NCBI RefSeq assembly: GCF_030247185.1 | Contig: NC_080572.1 | Span: 218,207,435 to 218,271,434, forward strand | Length of the DNA stretch: 64,000 nt | Origin: Malaya genurostris | Lineage: Eukaryota > Arthropoda > Insecta > Diptera > Culicidae | Direction: 5' to 3' | Part shown: piece by piece, positions 20,810 to 31,500 of the stretch | How positions within the stretch are numbered: position 1 is the stretch's first letter | Layout of the letters: every line of letters begins with the position of its first letter | Notes under the pieces: generated by a model | The model's input: the letters and a program-made list of their open reading frames with translations, nothing else | What the model was told of the DNA's origin: nothing | Database searches by the model: none | Program-made: the position numbers and the translations under genes

Positions 20810-22400
20810 ATATGCAGTAACCAAGGTTATGGTCACTGTTATTCGAAATCAATAACTTATCAATTTTATATTCGAAATGTATTAGGGTAAAAGTACTATG
20901 TGTTGTGGATACCACGACGAAGAAAAAAATTTTTTTTTTGTTTCGATTATAGAGATTTTAACCTTGAGGTCATTCACCTCTTCGGTCAGAGAAACCTTCT
21001 GACTCTATGCCGGAAAAGTGGAAAAAATCTATAAAGTTGTTTTGTATGGACAATGGAATTTTCCATTGAAAAAGTCGTCAATGATTGCTAGATCTACGAT
21101 TGATGTAGTGTTTGGTCGTGCATAAGTGTTTGGTCGTCGAAGAAAAGAATACTAGATCGTAGAAAAAATCGTTTGGCGCGCAGCGAGTAGTTTTGTGTGG
21201 AGATTTCACATGTATACTTGATCCATTTTTCATTTCGAGCCACGTGCTCAATTGTGTATCAAAATTATTGCTTGCCAAATGATTCTATGACGGAATGCAT
21301 ATGACTGTTCTTGAAAAGGCAAGAGAAAAAGTTCTGATATTTACCAGTTGATGAATTGTATTCAATGGAGTCAGATGAATAGTATAGCGCGAGTTTACAA
21401 ATCATAAAATTTTTGAATGAATCAATGAAAAGATTTTGCTTTAGAAGCGCTAAGGGCAAACTAAGAGATTTTCCTTGCAATTTGCTTTCTAATGATTTAG
21501 GTTAGACTAAGCGCAATTCAAGATGATTACCATTATAGATTGAGATTGCCATTTTATATTTCATATTCTTTGGAGAATGTTCCTATTGGTAAGATCAATT
21601 TCAAAGTAAAATTTAAGCGTCATCTCTCCAAGCAACCAAAAATTCCACAGTACCTCGAAAATAGCCACTTTACTAGACTTTCTTGAAAACGGACTGTTCA
21701 GAATGTTTTGTATGCAGATTAAGCCAAATCTTTTATTACGAACTTTTGGTTACTTGGACTAAATACAAATTGTAAATATGTATATCCTACTCCACCGAAT
21801 GAACAATTATAGAAAAAAAATTCTGGTTAGTGAGCTTTTTTATCAATTTCCGAAAGGAAGAATCACATCTGGAAGAGAAAACATGGCACCTGATATCCTT
21901 TACGTCGAAGCCATTAAAGAGAGATCTCTGTTCGGTGCATTGACTCAAAGGATGAGATGACAATCTTTGCATTTGCTCGATTTCTGAGTAACAGAAGTAT
22001 TTCACATTTTCACATTAATTTTTAATGATGTTTCGTTTTTGCGGTAAAGCGAATGTGTGTCGAATTCCGTTGATTGTAGATTAAGTAATCAGAAAAATAA
22101 TGGAGAGAAACGTTAACTAATGTCGTTTTCGCTTGATGCCAAACCTAAGCCAGTTTCCACTCTAACTGCTGTCAAACCGTTTGTTTGAAGCTAGTTTCGA
22201 ACCTAGTTTTAACGTTGTTGAACTGAAAATCGAGTCAGTTTCGAACCTGGTTGTTATATCAGGTTTGCTCAAGCCCCCGTTGCTAAGTGCCAAGTCAACA
22301 CAGTTTCGTGTTTGTTTGATGAAACTACCCTGGGTCAGTTTCAGTTTTCTCAAGCGAAAACGAACTAAGTCGTTTAACAATTCTGCTGTCCGAAAACATA
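20810..22400. other. No recognisable gene
   Basis: AT-rich sequence with short overlapping frames that look like noise. From about 22150, repeated GTTTCGAACCTRGTT motifs suggest internal repetition leading to the possible Helitron end at 22450. Confidence 0.35.
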
Positions 22401-22414
22401 AATTCTTACAAATA

Positions 22415-22450
22415 ATGTTGGGGCGAGACGAAGTTCGACGGGTCAGCTAG
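22415..22450 (+). mobile_element. Possible Helitron 3' end
   Basis: GAGACGAAGTTCGACGGGTC then AGCTAG followed by T has the features of a Helitron 3' terminus: a short palindrome (CGAAGTTCG) about ten bases before a CTAG end, with T as the next base. The 5' end (TC after A) was not located. Confidence 0.4.
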
Positions 22451-23319
22451 TTACTTATAAAACCGATACACTGAAGAAGGATGTAAAAAACATTCCGAAA
22501 TACGTGTCTGTATTATAACGTTTGATACACTTTCGTGAAAATAGTGACTTTGTGAGAGTGTAATGACGTGACATAGTGGAATTCAACGGTACAACAACAT
22601 TACTATTAGTATACATGATAAGTTTCAAGTTCAAAGCATTTTTTGAGAGCATGCAAATATCATCGAATTAGAAGATTTTCAAAACGTTCACTTAACAAAA
22701 TTAGTTCACATGCCAATTGTGTTTTTATTTTGAATATTTTTCATTATGAAGAATAACATTTTTTTTAATATTTGAATTTACGGGCCCTCTGTTAAAGGGG
22801 ATTCCCCTCTTTCTTCCTCCCTCTCGGTGGCCCTGATTCTAGAAACGAGCACTAAGCTCTTGCAGCATAAACTCAAAAGTTATCTTTGCAGATATTAAGG
22901 TTGAAAAAATGAATTAAATTGAATGGCGTATTGAACGTATATTTTAACACGATTCCTTCATTTTTGTTTTTTTTTTTGCTTCAATTATAGATTCAAACAT
23001 CAAGTTTGAAGATTTAATAATCTGAATCCATTTATATTGCGTTTTCGAATAATGATGCTTAAAATAACGTGGTATTCAAGCAGTTCATTGCTACGGGCTT
23101 CTCAATTCACCTAGTGGTGTGATAATAACTTTTCTTTTTGCTCAATCCAGTCTCATTATAACACTATTTGCCTTTTTATTAAGATAGTTTCTGACGCTAA
23201 TTTCACTGAAGCATGCTTCAGCGTTTGTCTCCCATATTCAGCTACATGCCTCAAACCAAAAGTATCAGCTATAATACATTTGTACGTAATGATAGGTCAC
23301 TAACTGAAATTATTATACG

Positions 23320-23530
23320 CCTAAGTTTGTTGGTATCGGTTCAGCCATCTACGAGAGCGGTAAAAACAAATCTTTGAAAGGTGCACGCCCTTACACACAC
23401 AGGCATTTCCGATCTCGTCGAGCTGAATCGAATGGTATATAACACTATGGGTCTCCGAAGCTCCGTTCGAATGTCGATTTTCCAGCAATTCTATTACCTT
23501 TCTATAGACAGAAGCAAAACGTGTGAGGCG
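23320..23530 (-). repeat. Repeat family R, partial minus-strand copy
   Basis: CGTCGAGCTGAATCGAATGG and TATATAACACT match the family start in reverse orientation, and GTTCAGCCATCTACGAGAG matches the GATGGCTGAACC module. Confidence 0.55.
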
Positions 23531-23729
23531 AACTCATATAACCAGATTTTATAACGAAATCCTATATATACTTTAGTAACTAAGCACGGAATGGTATCCT
23601 TTTTTCCAAAAAGTATTTGTAACAATTATCTTATTTAAAATATTTAGGTGAATAAATACAGCTTGTGTTTTCAATTCTATGAAACAAATTAAACAAGATG
23701 GATAAATAATGGTAATAATAAAATAAGAT

Positions 23730-24192
23730 GGTGTTCCAAATTTAAAATCGAATTATTTTTTTCGGTAAGCTCGAGCTCTCAGAATGTTGTTCTAACAATA
23801 ACAAAATTAAATTCATACGAATACATTCAGATGTAATCATACTAAACATTACTTTGTTGTTTGCCAAACGGAAGATATTGTCGTGCTTAGTCCGATCATT
23901 ATCTTTTATAATGTCAATTCTCTGCCACTCAGTGGAAAAAAGCACTCTCAGTTTGTAATTATTGAAAGAATACTTCTCAGAATCAAGTAAACATTTTTAG
24001 TAGTCCTTGTTTTTCAATGTCTGCTTGTCTTCCCAATCCTCAATTAAAAAATATATCACATTATCACTTGTTTCTGAAGATTCAGAGTGACATCCGGATA
24101 TAAAACTAAAGCTACGAGATTTGAATGAAATACATTCCTCAATCAACACATTTTCTGACCATGATTAATTTTCATGGGAGAAGACTTAACCC
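23730..24192 (+). repeat. Dispersed repeat family D, copy 1 (holds retrotransposon 1)
   Basis: Resembles 35535-35960 over about 430 bp. Shared blocks include GATGGTGTTCCAAATT at the start, ATACATTCAGAT in the middle, TTCTCAATGTCTGCTT-like text and CATGGGAGAAGACYTA at the end. Retrotransposon 1 is inserted at the end of this copy, where AAGACTTAACCC is duplicated. Confidence 0.55.
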
Positions 24193-24442
24193 TCATTCAG
24201 TAATAGCCGTTCAACCGAGAAGGTTGTATATAGAAGCGTACAGTTTAACAACGCTGGTTAGTTTACACGCGTTAAATACGACAACGGTTGAACTACAGGT
24301 AGAGACCTGTTGGCAGCAGCCGTTAAAACGTATAGTCGTGCTGCATAAGAGAGCCCTAGTGCTGGGCCAAGCTGGTGAAGGAAACAACAAAGGGCGTTTC
24401 CCAAGCTCTACCCAGGCCACAATACACAGCCACAAGTGCTGA

Positions 24443-24560
24443 GCAAGAGAGTGCAAAGGCACATCGAAGAAGGAGAGTGCAAAGGCACATAGAAGCAGGA
24501 GAGTGCAAAGGCACACCGGTGCGAAGGCACTTCGGTGCAGAAGCATATCGGTGCGGAGCA
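24443..24560 (+). repeat. Tandem repeats in the 5'UTR of retrotransposon 1
   Basis: Three to five units of about 27 bp built around GGAGAGTGCAAAGGCACA, degenerating into GCGAAGGCACTTCGGTGC. Iterated 5'UTR units can carry promoter activity in non-LTR elements; here this is only inferred. Confidence 0.7.
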
Positions 24561-24874
24561 CAAGGAAGAAGGAGACAAGACAACTCGGTCTTTCCACTGC
24601 CATACAACACGCAGGTATACACCGGTGACCTGCGCTGGTTACAGCTGGCAAAAGTAAATCGGAAATCGAGTGGTGCTTAATGCCAGGTAGCAGTAGCATC
24701 ACATCCAACAATCAGCATCCAACAAGAACATCTAGAGCAACGAGAATCTACACGGCAGTGCAACGGAGATAGACAACAATTTCAAGGTAGAAGTTTTTTC
24801 TTTTCCTTTTGATTGAGTACTGTGTAGTGTTGGTTTCATTTTTTACTTAAAGTTTGATTAAAAATTTTAATGTG

Positions 24875-26164
24875 ATGGATGAATCCATGGACGTAAATCC
24901 TAGCATGAATCCGATACCCCCACGAACGAAAAAATATCAGGAGAGCTCTTCTGGGCCCTGGATAGTCTTTTTTAGACGTATATCAAAGCCATTAAATATT
25001 TTACAAATTAATAAAGGTTTGACATCACGATACTCTTCAATCAAAGAGATCATAAAAGTAAATAACGATAAAATTCGTGTTGTGGTAAATAATTTGAAAC
25101 ACGCGAATGATATTGTCTCTTCGGAACATTTCATTAAAGAGTATAAAGTTTACATACCCTCCAAAGATGTCGAAATTGACGGTGTTGTTACCGAAGCGAG
25201 TCTTTCGGTAGATGATTTACTCAAGCATGGTGTTGGTCGTTTCAAGAACTCTATGCTTGAGGGTGTGAAAATACTGGAGTGCAAACAACTGTACTCAGTA
25301 GTTCATGAAGAGGGAAAGAAAGTTTATCGCCCATCAGACTCGTTTCGAGTGACATTTGCCGGGTCTGCGTTGCCGTCCCATGTCTATGTCGATAAAATTC
25401 GCCTCCCTGTTCGGCTTTTTGTTCCAAATGTAATGAATTGTACGAACTGCAAAAAATTCGGCCACACAGCTACTTACTGTAGTAATAAACCAAAATGTAT
25501 TAAGTGTGAAGGGCCTCATAAAGATAATGACTGCAACAAGGAAATTGAAAAATGTATTTATTGTGGAGAAAGTCCTCATGAGGATATTTCAGTATGCACT
25601 GCATTTAAAGTACACAAAGACAAAATTAAGCTTTCTTTAAAAGCACGGTCTAAGCGCACATATGCGGAAATGCTTAAAACGGTCATTGATGTCCCCCCTT
25701 TGGAAACCGAAAACGGGTTTTCAAATCTAGAGGAACCAGAGGACTCTGACTCTGACGAAAATAGTGAAGGTAATTCGTTTATCACTACCCAAGGGTCAGT
25801 TAAGAGAAAGAAGTCTTCTTCCAAATTACCAAAAAAGACACCTAAAATTTCATCTTCAAAAAAAGATCCCCGTGTTAAACAAAAAAAGTCAAAACCAAAG
25901 ACTGTGCCTCCTGGTTTGTCAAATTCACAAACCAATCCAGGATCTAGCACAGAAAAAGGTAATAATCCTGTGGGCTCTATTTCACAGCCACCAACAGGAT
26001 TACTGAAGTTTTCGGAAATTGTTGAATGGATTTTCTCAGCATTCAATATATCTGAACCCTTAAAGACCCTCATAATGGCATTCCTTCCAATAGCTAGAAA
26101 TTTTTTGAAGCAGTTATCAGCTCAATGGCCAATTGTCTCAGGTTTTGTATCTTTTGATGGATAA
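24875..26164 (+). CDS. Retrotransposon 1 ORF1, gag-like nucleic-acid-binding protein
   Basis: 429 residues, intact. ORF1 proteins of I-type elements bind the element RNA and form the ribonucleoprotein used for target-primed integration. Residues of about 25-120 resemble an RRM-like fold region (IVFFRRISKPLNILQINK onward). Three zinc knuckles follow at about 188-242: CTNCKKFGHTATYC, CIKCEGPHKDNDC and CIYCGESPHEDISVC. Then comes a Ser/Lys-rich linker and a conserved C-terminal helical block (GLLKFSEIVEWIFSAFNISE) that also ends the ORF1 of retrotransposon 2. The chosen start is the ATG of MDESMDV; frames upstream lack an ATG. The stop overlaps the ORF2 start (ATGGATAA). Confidence 0.88.
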   Translation: MDESMDVNPSMNPIPPRTKKYQESSSGPWIVFFRRISKPLNILQINKGLTSRYSSIKEIIKVNNDKIRVVVNNLKHANDIVSSEHFIKEYKVYIPSKDVEIDGVVTEASLSVDDLLKHGVGRFKNSMLEGVKILECKQLYSVVHEEGKKVYRPSDSFRVTFAGSALPSHVYVDKIRLPVRLFVPNVMNCTNCKKFGHTATYCSNKPKCIKCEGPHKDNDCNKEIEKCIYCGESPHEDISVCTAFKVHKDKIKLSLKARSKRTYAEMLKTVIDVPPLETENGFSNLEEPEDSDSDENSEGNSFITTQGSVKRKKSSSKLPKKTPKISSSKKDPRVKQKKSKPKTVPPGLSNSQTNPGSSTEKGNNPVGSISQPPTGLLKFSEIVEWIFSAFNISEPLKTLIMAFLPIARNFLKQLSAQWPIVSGFVSFDG

Positions 26165-29100
26165 TTTATCACCCGCCGCAAATGATACAATCACTGTCCT
26201 GCAGTGGAATTGTCGAAGTATCATGCCAAAACTTGATTCATTTAAAATTTTATTGCATAGCCAAAAATGTGATGTATTTGCTTTATGCGAAACATGGCTT
26301 ACTTCAAACATAGCTTTTAATTTTAATGATTTTAACATTATACGTCTCGATAGAGACTCTCCGTATGGTGGAGTGCTTTTGGGAATTAAGAAATGCTATT
26401 CCTTTTATAGATTAAACATCCCTTCAACTTCTAGTATAGAAGTTATTGCTTGCCAAATAAACATTAAAGGCAAAGATATTTGCATAGCTTCGGTTTATAT
26501 TCCTCCAAAAGCACAAGTTGGACAGCGACAGCTTAATGAAATGGTTGAAGCCCTTCCTGCTCCACGATTGATTCGGGGGGATTTAAATTCGCACGGAATG
26601 ATGTGGGGTTCCGTTTACAATGATAGCAGATCATCTTTAATACAAAACATTTGTGACAATTTTAGCATGACGGTATTAAATATGGGTAGCATGACACGGA
26701 TCCCAAGACCTCCTGCGCGCCCAAGTGCATTAGATCTATCTCTTTGCTCAACATCAATTCGACTAGATTGCACCTGGAAAATATTGCCTGATTTACACGG
26801 TAGCGATCATTTACCAATCATCATCTCAATTAGCAATAGCAATTGCATTGCTACTTCAGCTAGTATTCCATATGATTTGACAAAAAATATCGACTGGATT
26901 AAATACCAAAGTAGTATCTCTAGTATTTTGAATTCAATGGAAGAGCTCCCTCCACTTGAAGAATATGACTTCCTCATTTGTTCGATTCTGGAGGCAGCAG
27001 AACAATCCCAAACTAAACGCTTTCCTGGGCCAACGACTAACAGAAGGCCTCCCAACCCCTGGTGGGACAAAGAGTGCTCAGAGGCTAAACTCGCAAAACA
27101 AAATGCTTGCAAGACGTTTCTAAAACGGGGAGGAGGAACTCCTCAGAATTTTGAAAAACTTATGGTTTTAGAAACCAAGTACAACAGCATACTTCGAGCC
27201 AAAAAATGTAGCTATTGGAGAAATTTTGTCGAAGGTTTGTCAAGAGAAACCTCAATGAGCACTCTTTGGAACACGGCCAGACGAATGAGGAATCGTAACG
27301 TGGGCAATGAGAGTGATGAATACTCGAACCGATGGATATTTGACTTTGCTAGGAAAGTTTGCCCAGATTCTGTTCCTACGCAGAGCATTATAAGGGAATC
27401 TCCTCCAAATAATGGTTTTATTAATAACCCATTTTCAATGATGGAATTTTCTATAGCACTCTTGTCTTGTAACAATAACGCTCCTGGGTTGGACAGAATT
27501 AAATTCAACTTGGTGAAGAATCTGCCCGACCTCGCAAAAAGACGTTTGTTGGAATTGTTCAACAAGTTTCTTGAGCAAAATATTGTTCCACCTGACTGGA
27601 GACAAGTGAAAGTTATCGCCATTCAAAAGCCGGGGAAACCAGCTTCCAATCACAACTCATATAGACCCATTGCAATGTTGTCCTGCATCAGAAAATTGTT
27701 CGAAAAAATTATTCTACGACGTCTCGACACTTGGGTCGAGACGAACGGTTTGTTGTCAGATACTCAGTTTGGCTTCCGTAGAAATAAAGGGACGAATGAT
27801 TGCCTTGCATTACTTTCGTCTGACATCCAAATTGCCTTCGCTCAAAAGCAACAAATGGCATCTGTATTTTTAGACATTAAAGGAGCATTTGATTCAGTTT
27901 CCATTGATGTTCTTTCAGACAAGCTCCACCAACATGGACTCCCAGCGGTTATAAATAATTATTTGCACAACCTTTTGTCAGAGAAGTGCATGTATTTTTC
28001 ACATGGCGATTTGACAACATTCAGAATTAGCTACATGGGTCTACCGCAAGGCTCATGCCTCAGTCCGCTCCTTTATAATTTTTACGTGAATGACATTGAC
28101 AGCTGTCTTGTAACCCCATGTACACTAAGACAATTGGCAGATGATGGCGTGGTTTCAGTTACTGGACCCAAAGCTATTGATCTGCATAAACCATTGCAAG
28201 ATACCTTAGATAACTTGTCCGTTTGGGCTGTTCATCTTGGTATCGAGTTCTCTGCGGAGAAAACAGAGTTAGTCGTCTTTTCAAGAAAGCATGATCCCGC
28301 GCAGCTTCAGCTCCATATGATGGGAAGAATGATCCAACAGGTTTTAACTTTTAAATACCTCGGGGTGTGGTTCGATTCCAAATGCAAGTGGGGAGCACAC
28401 ATTAGGTATCTGATAACGAAATGCCAACAAAGAGTAAATTTTCTTCGAACAATAACAGGATCTTGGTGGGGTGCTCATCCGCAAGATCTAATAAAATTGT
28501 ATCAAACAACGATACTTTCAGTGATGGAATATGGATGCGTTTGTTTTCGTTCCGCTGCAAACTCTCATATTATCAAACTTGAGCGAATTCAGTACCGTTG
28601 TTTGCGAATTGCCTTAGGCTGCATGCATTCAACACATACAATGAGTCTTGAAGTTCTGGCGGGAGTTCTTCCATTAAAAGATCGATTTTGGGAGCTTTCA
28701 TCACGCCTGTTAATAAGATGTGAGGTGCTGAATCCCATGGTAATTAATAATTTCGAACGACTAGTCGAGCTTCGATCTCAAACAAAATTCATGACAGTAT
28801 ATTTTAACCATATGTCACAGGAAATCAACCCTTCAAGATATATTCCTATCCGTGTCAGCATCCTAAGTGCCCCTGACTCAACTTTATTTTTCGATACATC
28901 CATGCAGCGCGAAGTGCGTGGAATCCCGGGTCATCTACGCTCGACGGAAATCCCAAAAATATTTTCAAGTAAGTTCAGGCATATTGACTCTGAGAAAATG
29001 TTTTACACGGACGGATCACGAATTGAAGAAGCGACAGGGTTTGGTATGTTCAACAACAATGTTTCGGCCTCATTTAGGCTTCAAGAACCTGCATCTGTTT

Positions 29101-29849
29101 ATATAGCAGAGCTAGCAGTAGTTCATTATAGTTTGAGTGTAATCGTCACATTAATTCCAAACCATTATTTCCTCTTCACAGATAGTCTGAGTGCAATTGA
29201 AGCCATTCGCTCAAACATGACTGGCAAGACTGAACCGTTTCTCCTGGGCAAAATAAAACAGTGCCTGAACGACATATTGAACAATAATTATCTAATCACT
29301 ATAGTCTGGGTCCCGGCTCATTGCTCCATTCCTGGCAATGAAAGAGCCGATATTTTAGCCAAACGTGGTGCTATTGAGGGTGAAATTTATGAGCGACCGA
29401 TTGCTTTCAACGAATTCTATAGCTCGTCTCGCCAAAGAACACTTGCCAGCTGGCAAGCTTCTTGGGATAGAGATGATCTGGGTCGGTGGATGCACTCAAT
29501 TATTCCGAAAATATCGACAAAGGCATGGTTCAGGTGACTGGATGTGAGTAGGGATTTCATTCGTGTGATGTCCAGACTCATGTCCAATCACTACACGTTA
29601 GATGCACATCTCCTTCGAATTGGGCTCTCCGAGACTAATCATTGTGCTTACGGAGAAGGTTATCGGGATATTGATCATGTCGTTTGGACATGCGTGGAGT
29701 ATCGTGATGTCAGATCTCAACTAATAAATTCTTTGCGTACCCAAGGTAGACTATCCAATATCCCAGTTCGAGACATTCTTGCTTGTCGTGACCTTTCATA
29801 CATGAAACTTATTTATCATTTCATAAAGAAAATTGGAGTTTCAATTTAA
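26157..29849 (+). pseudogene. Retrotransposon 1 ORF2 (EN-RT-RNase H), one nonsense codon
   Basis: 1230 codons. An apurinic-type endonuclease comes first (LQWNCRSI, CETWL, GDLNSHG, SDHLPI; about 1-230). The reverse transcriptase follows (RPIAMLSCIRKLFEK, QFGFRRNKGTNDC, FLDIKGAFDSV, GLPQGSCLSPLLYNF, catalytic LADD near 660, KYLGVWFDS). RNase H starts at about 948 with its acidic residues present (FYTDGS, AELA, FTDSLSAIEA, PAHCSIPGNERADILAK). Codon 1127 is TGA where retrotransposon 2 has a Gly codon, so the C-terminal 103 residues are cut off. In that tail the Cys-rich motif reads HCAYGEGY, one Cys fewer than LCTCGDGY in retrotransposon 2. All other domains are open, so decay is recent. The start is the ATG overlapping the ORF1 stop. 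Confidence 0.9.
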
Positions 29850-30271
29850 TAAAGGCCCCTTTTAAGACTTAGCTCTGATCCCAGCTGCGTCCATGAGTTC
29901 AACCAATAGCTAAATTAGAATAAAAATTATGTAATGATACAAACAAACTCGAAACAGTTTATGAAATTATCAACAAAATGTCTGAAAATAACAGCTTATT
30001 TTATAATTTATAGAAGGTAATCGTTTGGTTCAAATAATATTTCCGAGTAGATTTCATAATTAATGACGAGTTACCTAAGATGATATTTAAGCTATAAGAG
30101 AATATGTTTTAATAAATTCAAAACGTTGTGACTATGTTAGAATTAAATTAGGATAAGAATATTATGTAAAAGTGATGCTACGGCGAAGAAAAACTTATGT
30201 AAACTGCCTTAAGAAATAAACGTATTTATGAAAAAAAAAGACTTAACCCAGGTAACCAGTATGTATTAATA

Positions 30272-30426
30272 CACTAAGGTCTTTTTTATGCGTTTTTTTT
30301 ATGTGACTTTTTTATGCGAATTCTTTTATGCGGTTTTTATCATGCAAAGTTTCAGAGTTATGCGGTTTTTTACGCGAATTTTCAGAGTTATGCGGTACGT
30401 AAACTCGCATAAAAAAGACTTCAGTG
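30272..30426. mobile_element. Small MITE with 21-bp inverted repeats, TA duplication
   Basis: The left end is CACTAAGGTCTTTTTTATGC. The right end in reverse complement is CACTGAAGTCTTTTTTATGC. TA lies on each side (30270-30271, 30427-30428). The interior repeats TTATGCG and TTTTTAYGCG several times. A diverged half copy is at about 32684-32765. TA duplication suggests mobilisation by a Tc1/mariner transposase. Confidence 0.75.
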
Positions 30427-30564
30427 TAATTGCAGTAAATCAACCTTTTATGGGCACCAAAAATTCTTATAGCTCTATATCTGCAATCTGAAAGCTCATC
30501 TGTTGTAACTCAATCAAAATTTAGCTTACGCAATGCACACCTGTCATAAATAAGCATGATCCTG

Positions 30565-30715
30565 GGGGAACGGGTATAGCGTGATGGGTGAGTCGATGCC
30601 TTTCACGCTGCCCACCTGGGTTCGATTCCCAACCCCGTACATAGGGTCAGAAAACTTTTCTACCCCAAGAGGCGAATGACCACAATGTTAAAACCTCTAT
30701 AATCAAAACAAACAA
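30565..30715 (+). mobile_element. tRNA-derived SINE with target duplication
   Basis: The A box lies in GGGTATAGCGTGATGGGTGA and the B box is GGTTCGATTCC. The body is about 150 bp and ends in CAAAACAAACAAA. The flanks AAGCATGATCCTG (30552-30564) and AAGCATGATCCCTG (30716-30729) are a target duplication with a one-base difference. This is typical of mosquito tRNA-related SINEs such as the Feilai group, though I cannot confirm the family without a search. It is presumably moved in trans by a LINE. Confidence 0.85.
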
Positions 30716-30729
30716 AAGCATGATCCCTG

Positions 30730-31500
30730 AATAGCCGCACATTTTGCCAAAGTCGGTTCTAATTCAGTCTCAAGAGAGATTAAACTGCCCATTAGCGATT
30801 ATTTACTGTTATAGTGCGGCATTAGTATGTACTCATTGCTTACCTGGGAATGATCTGGAAATGGAACCTTTCGATCATAAAATAATGAGTTATTATCATG
30901 ACTGCAGAGAAAGATAAAATTGTTGGATGAAACCAGTAACAGTTTTCCTTCCGTGTAAATATGACAAGGTAGACACGTAGGTTAACATCGGGATTTGTTG
31001 GTATGTTCTTCCGTGAATCAGTACTGTCCGAAGCCAAATGTTGTAATTCAATAAGGAGTTCCATGCCATACCTCGAACCACACTCAGAAGTTGTTGCAGA
31101 AAGATTTGACGTTCTGGGTGAATATTATGTGGTCGCGCTACAGCCCCAACTCTGCTCCCAATACTCTCAGCCATTGCACCTGAAAAAGCTTGGAATATTA
31201 TTTAAGAAAAGGCTGATCAATCACATAAGCATGAAACATACAAAATACCGTAAATCACCTCACATAGTGTCAAAATAAACTTCTTCAATCATGCCAAATA
31301 AGACCGTGATTATTTTCAAACTACTGATGCTTAACAAAGAACTTAAACCGTGGGCAAATAAATTTAACCCAAATAACGTATATCCTACTGTGCTCAACAG
31401 CAACAATACATTATCAATATATGCAAAAATGACACGCCCGGAAGCGCACATTTTACCCGTTACCTTTTGGGAAGCGAAATCATATTGAATAAATTTATGT
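30730..31500. other. No confident gene; membrane-protein-like minus-strand frames
   Basis: Minus-strand frames at 31260-31451 (LLLLSTVGYTLFGLNLFA) and 30840-31064 are hydrophobic and vaguely receptor-like, but they lie in different frames with stops between. I cannot support a receptor pseudogene from this. Confidence 0.3.

Larger units (their letters stand above)
24193..30237 (+). mobile_element. I-clade non-LTR retrotransposon 1, full length
   Basis: A 6.0-kb element bounded by a perfect 12-bp target duplication AAGACTTAACCC (24181-24192 and 30238-30249), ending in a short poly(A). Order: 5'UTR with internal tandem repeats, ORF1 (gag-like, 24875-26164), ORF2 (endonuclease, reverse transcriptase, RNase H, 26157-29849), 3'UTR. 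Presence of RNase H after the reverse transcriptase, and two ORFs with zinc knuckles in ORF1, place it in or near the I clade (MosquI-like elements are known in mosquitoes). It relates to retrotransposon 2 at 42880 but is clearly diverged. One nonsense codon disables ORF2. Confidence 0.9.

Noticed and set aside
24211..24711. 166-residue minus-strand frame
   Set aside because: It lies antisense in the 5'UTR of retrotransposon 1 and derives from its tandem repeats. No domain was recognised.
25576..26073. 165-residue minus-strand frame inside ORF1 of retrotransposon 1
   Set aside because: A shadow of the sense coding frame.
30840..31451. Odorant/gustatory receptor pseudogene on the minus strand
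   Set aside because: The hydrophobic frames suggested it, but they are in different frames with stops between, and no receptor signature motif was seen.
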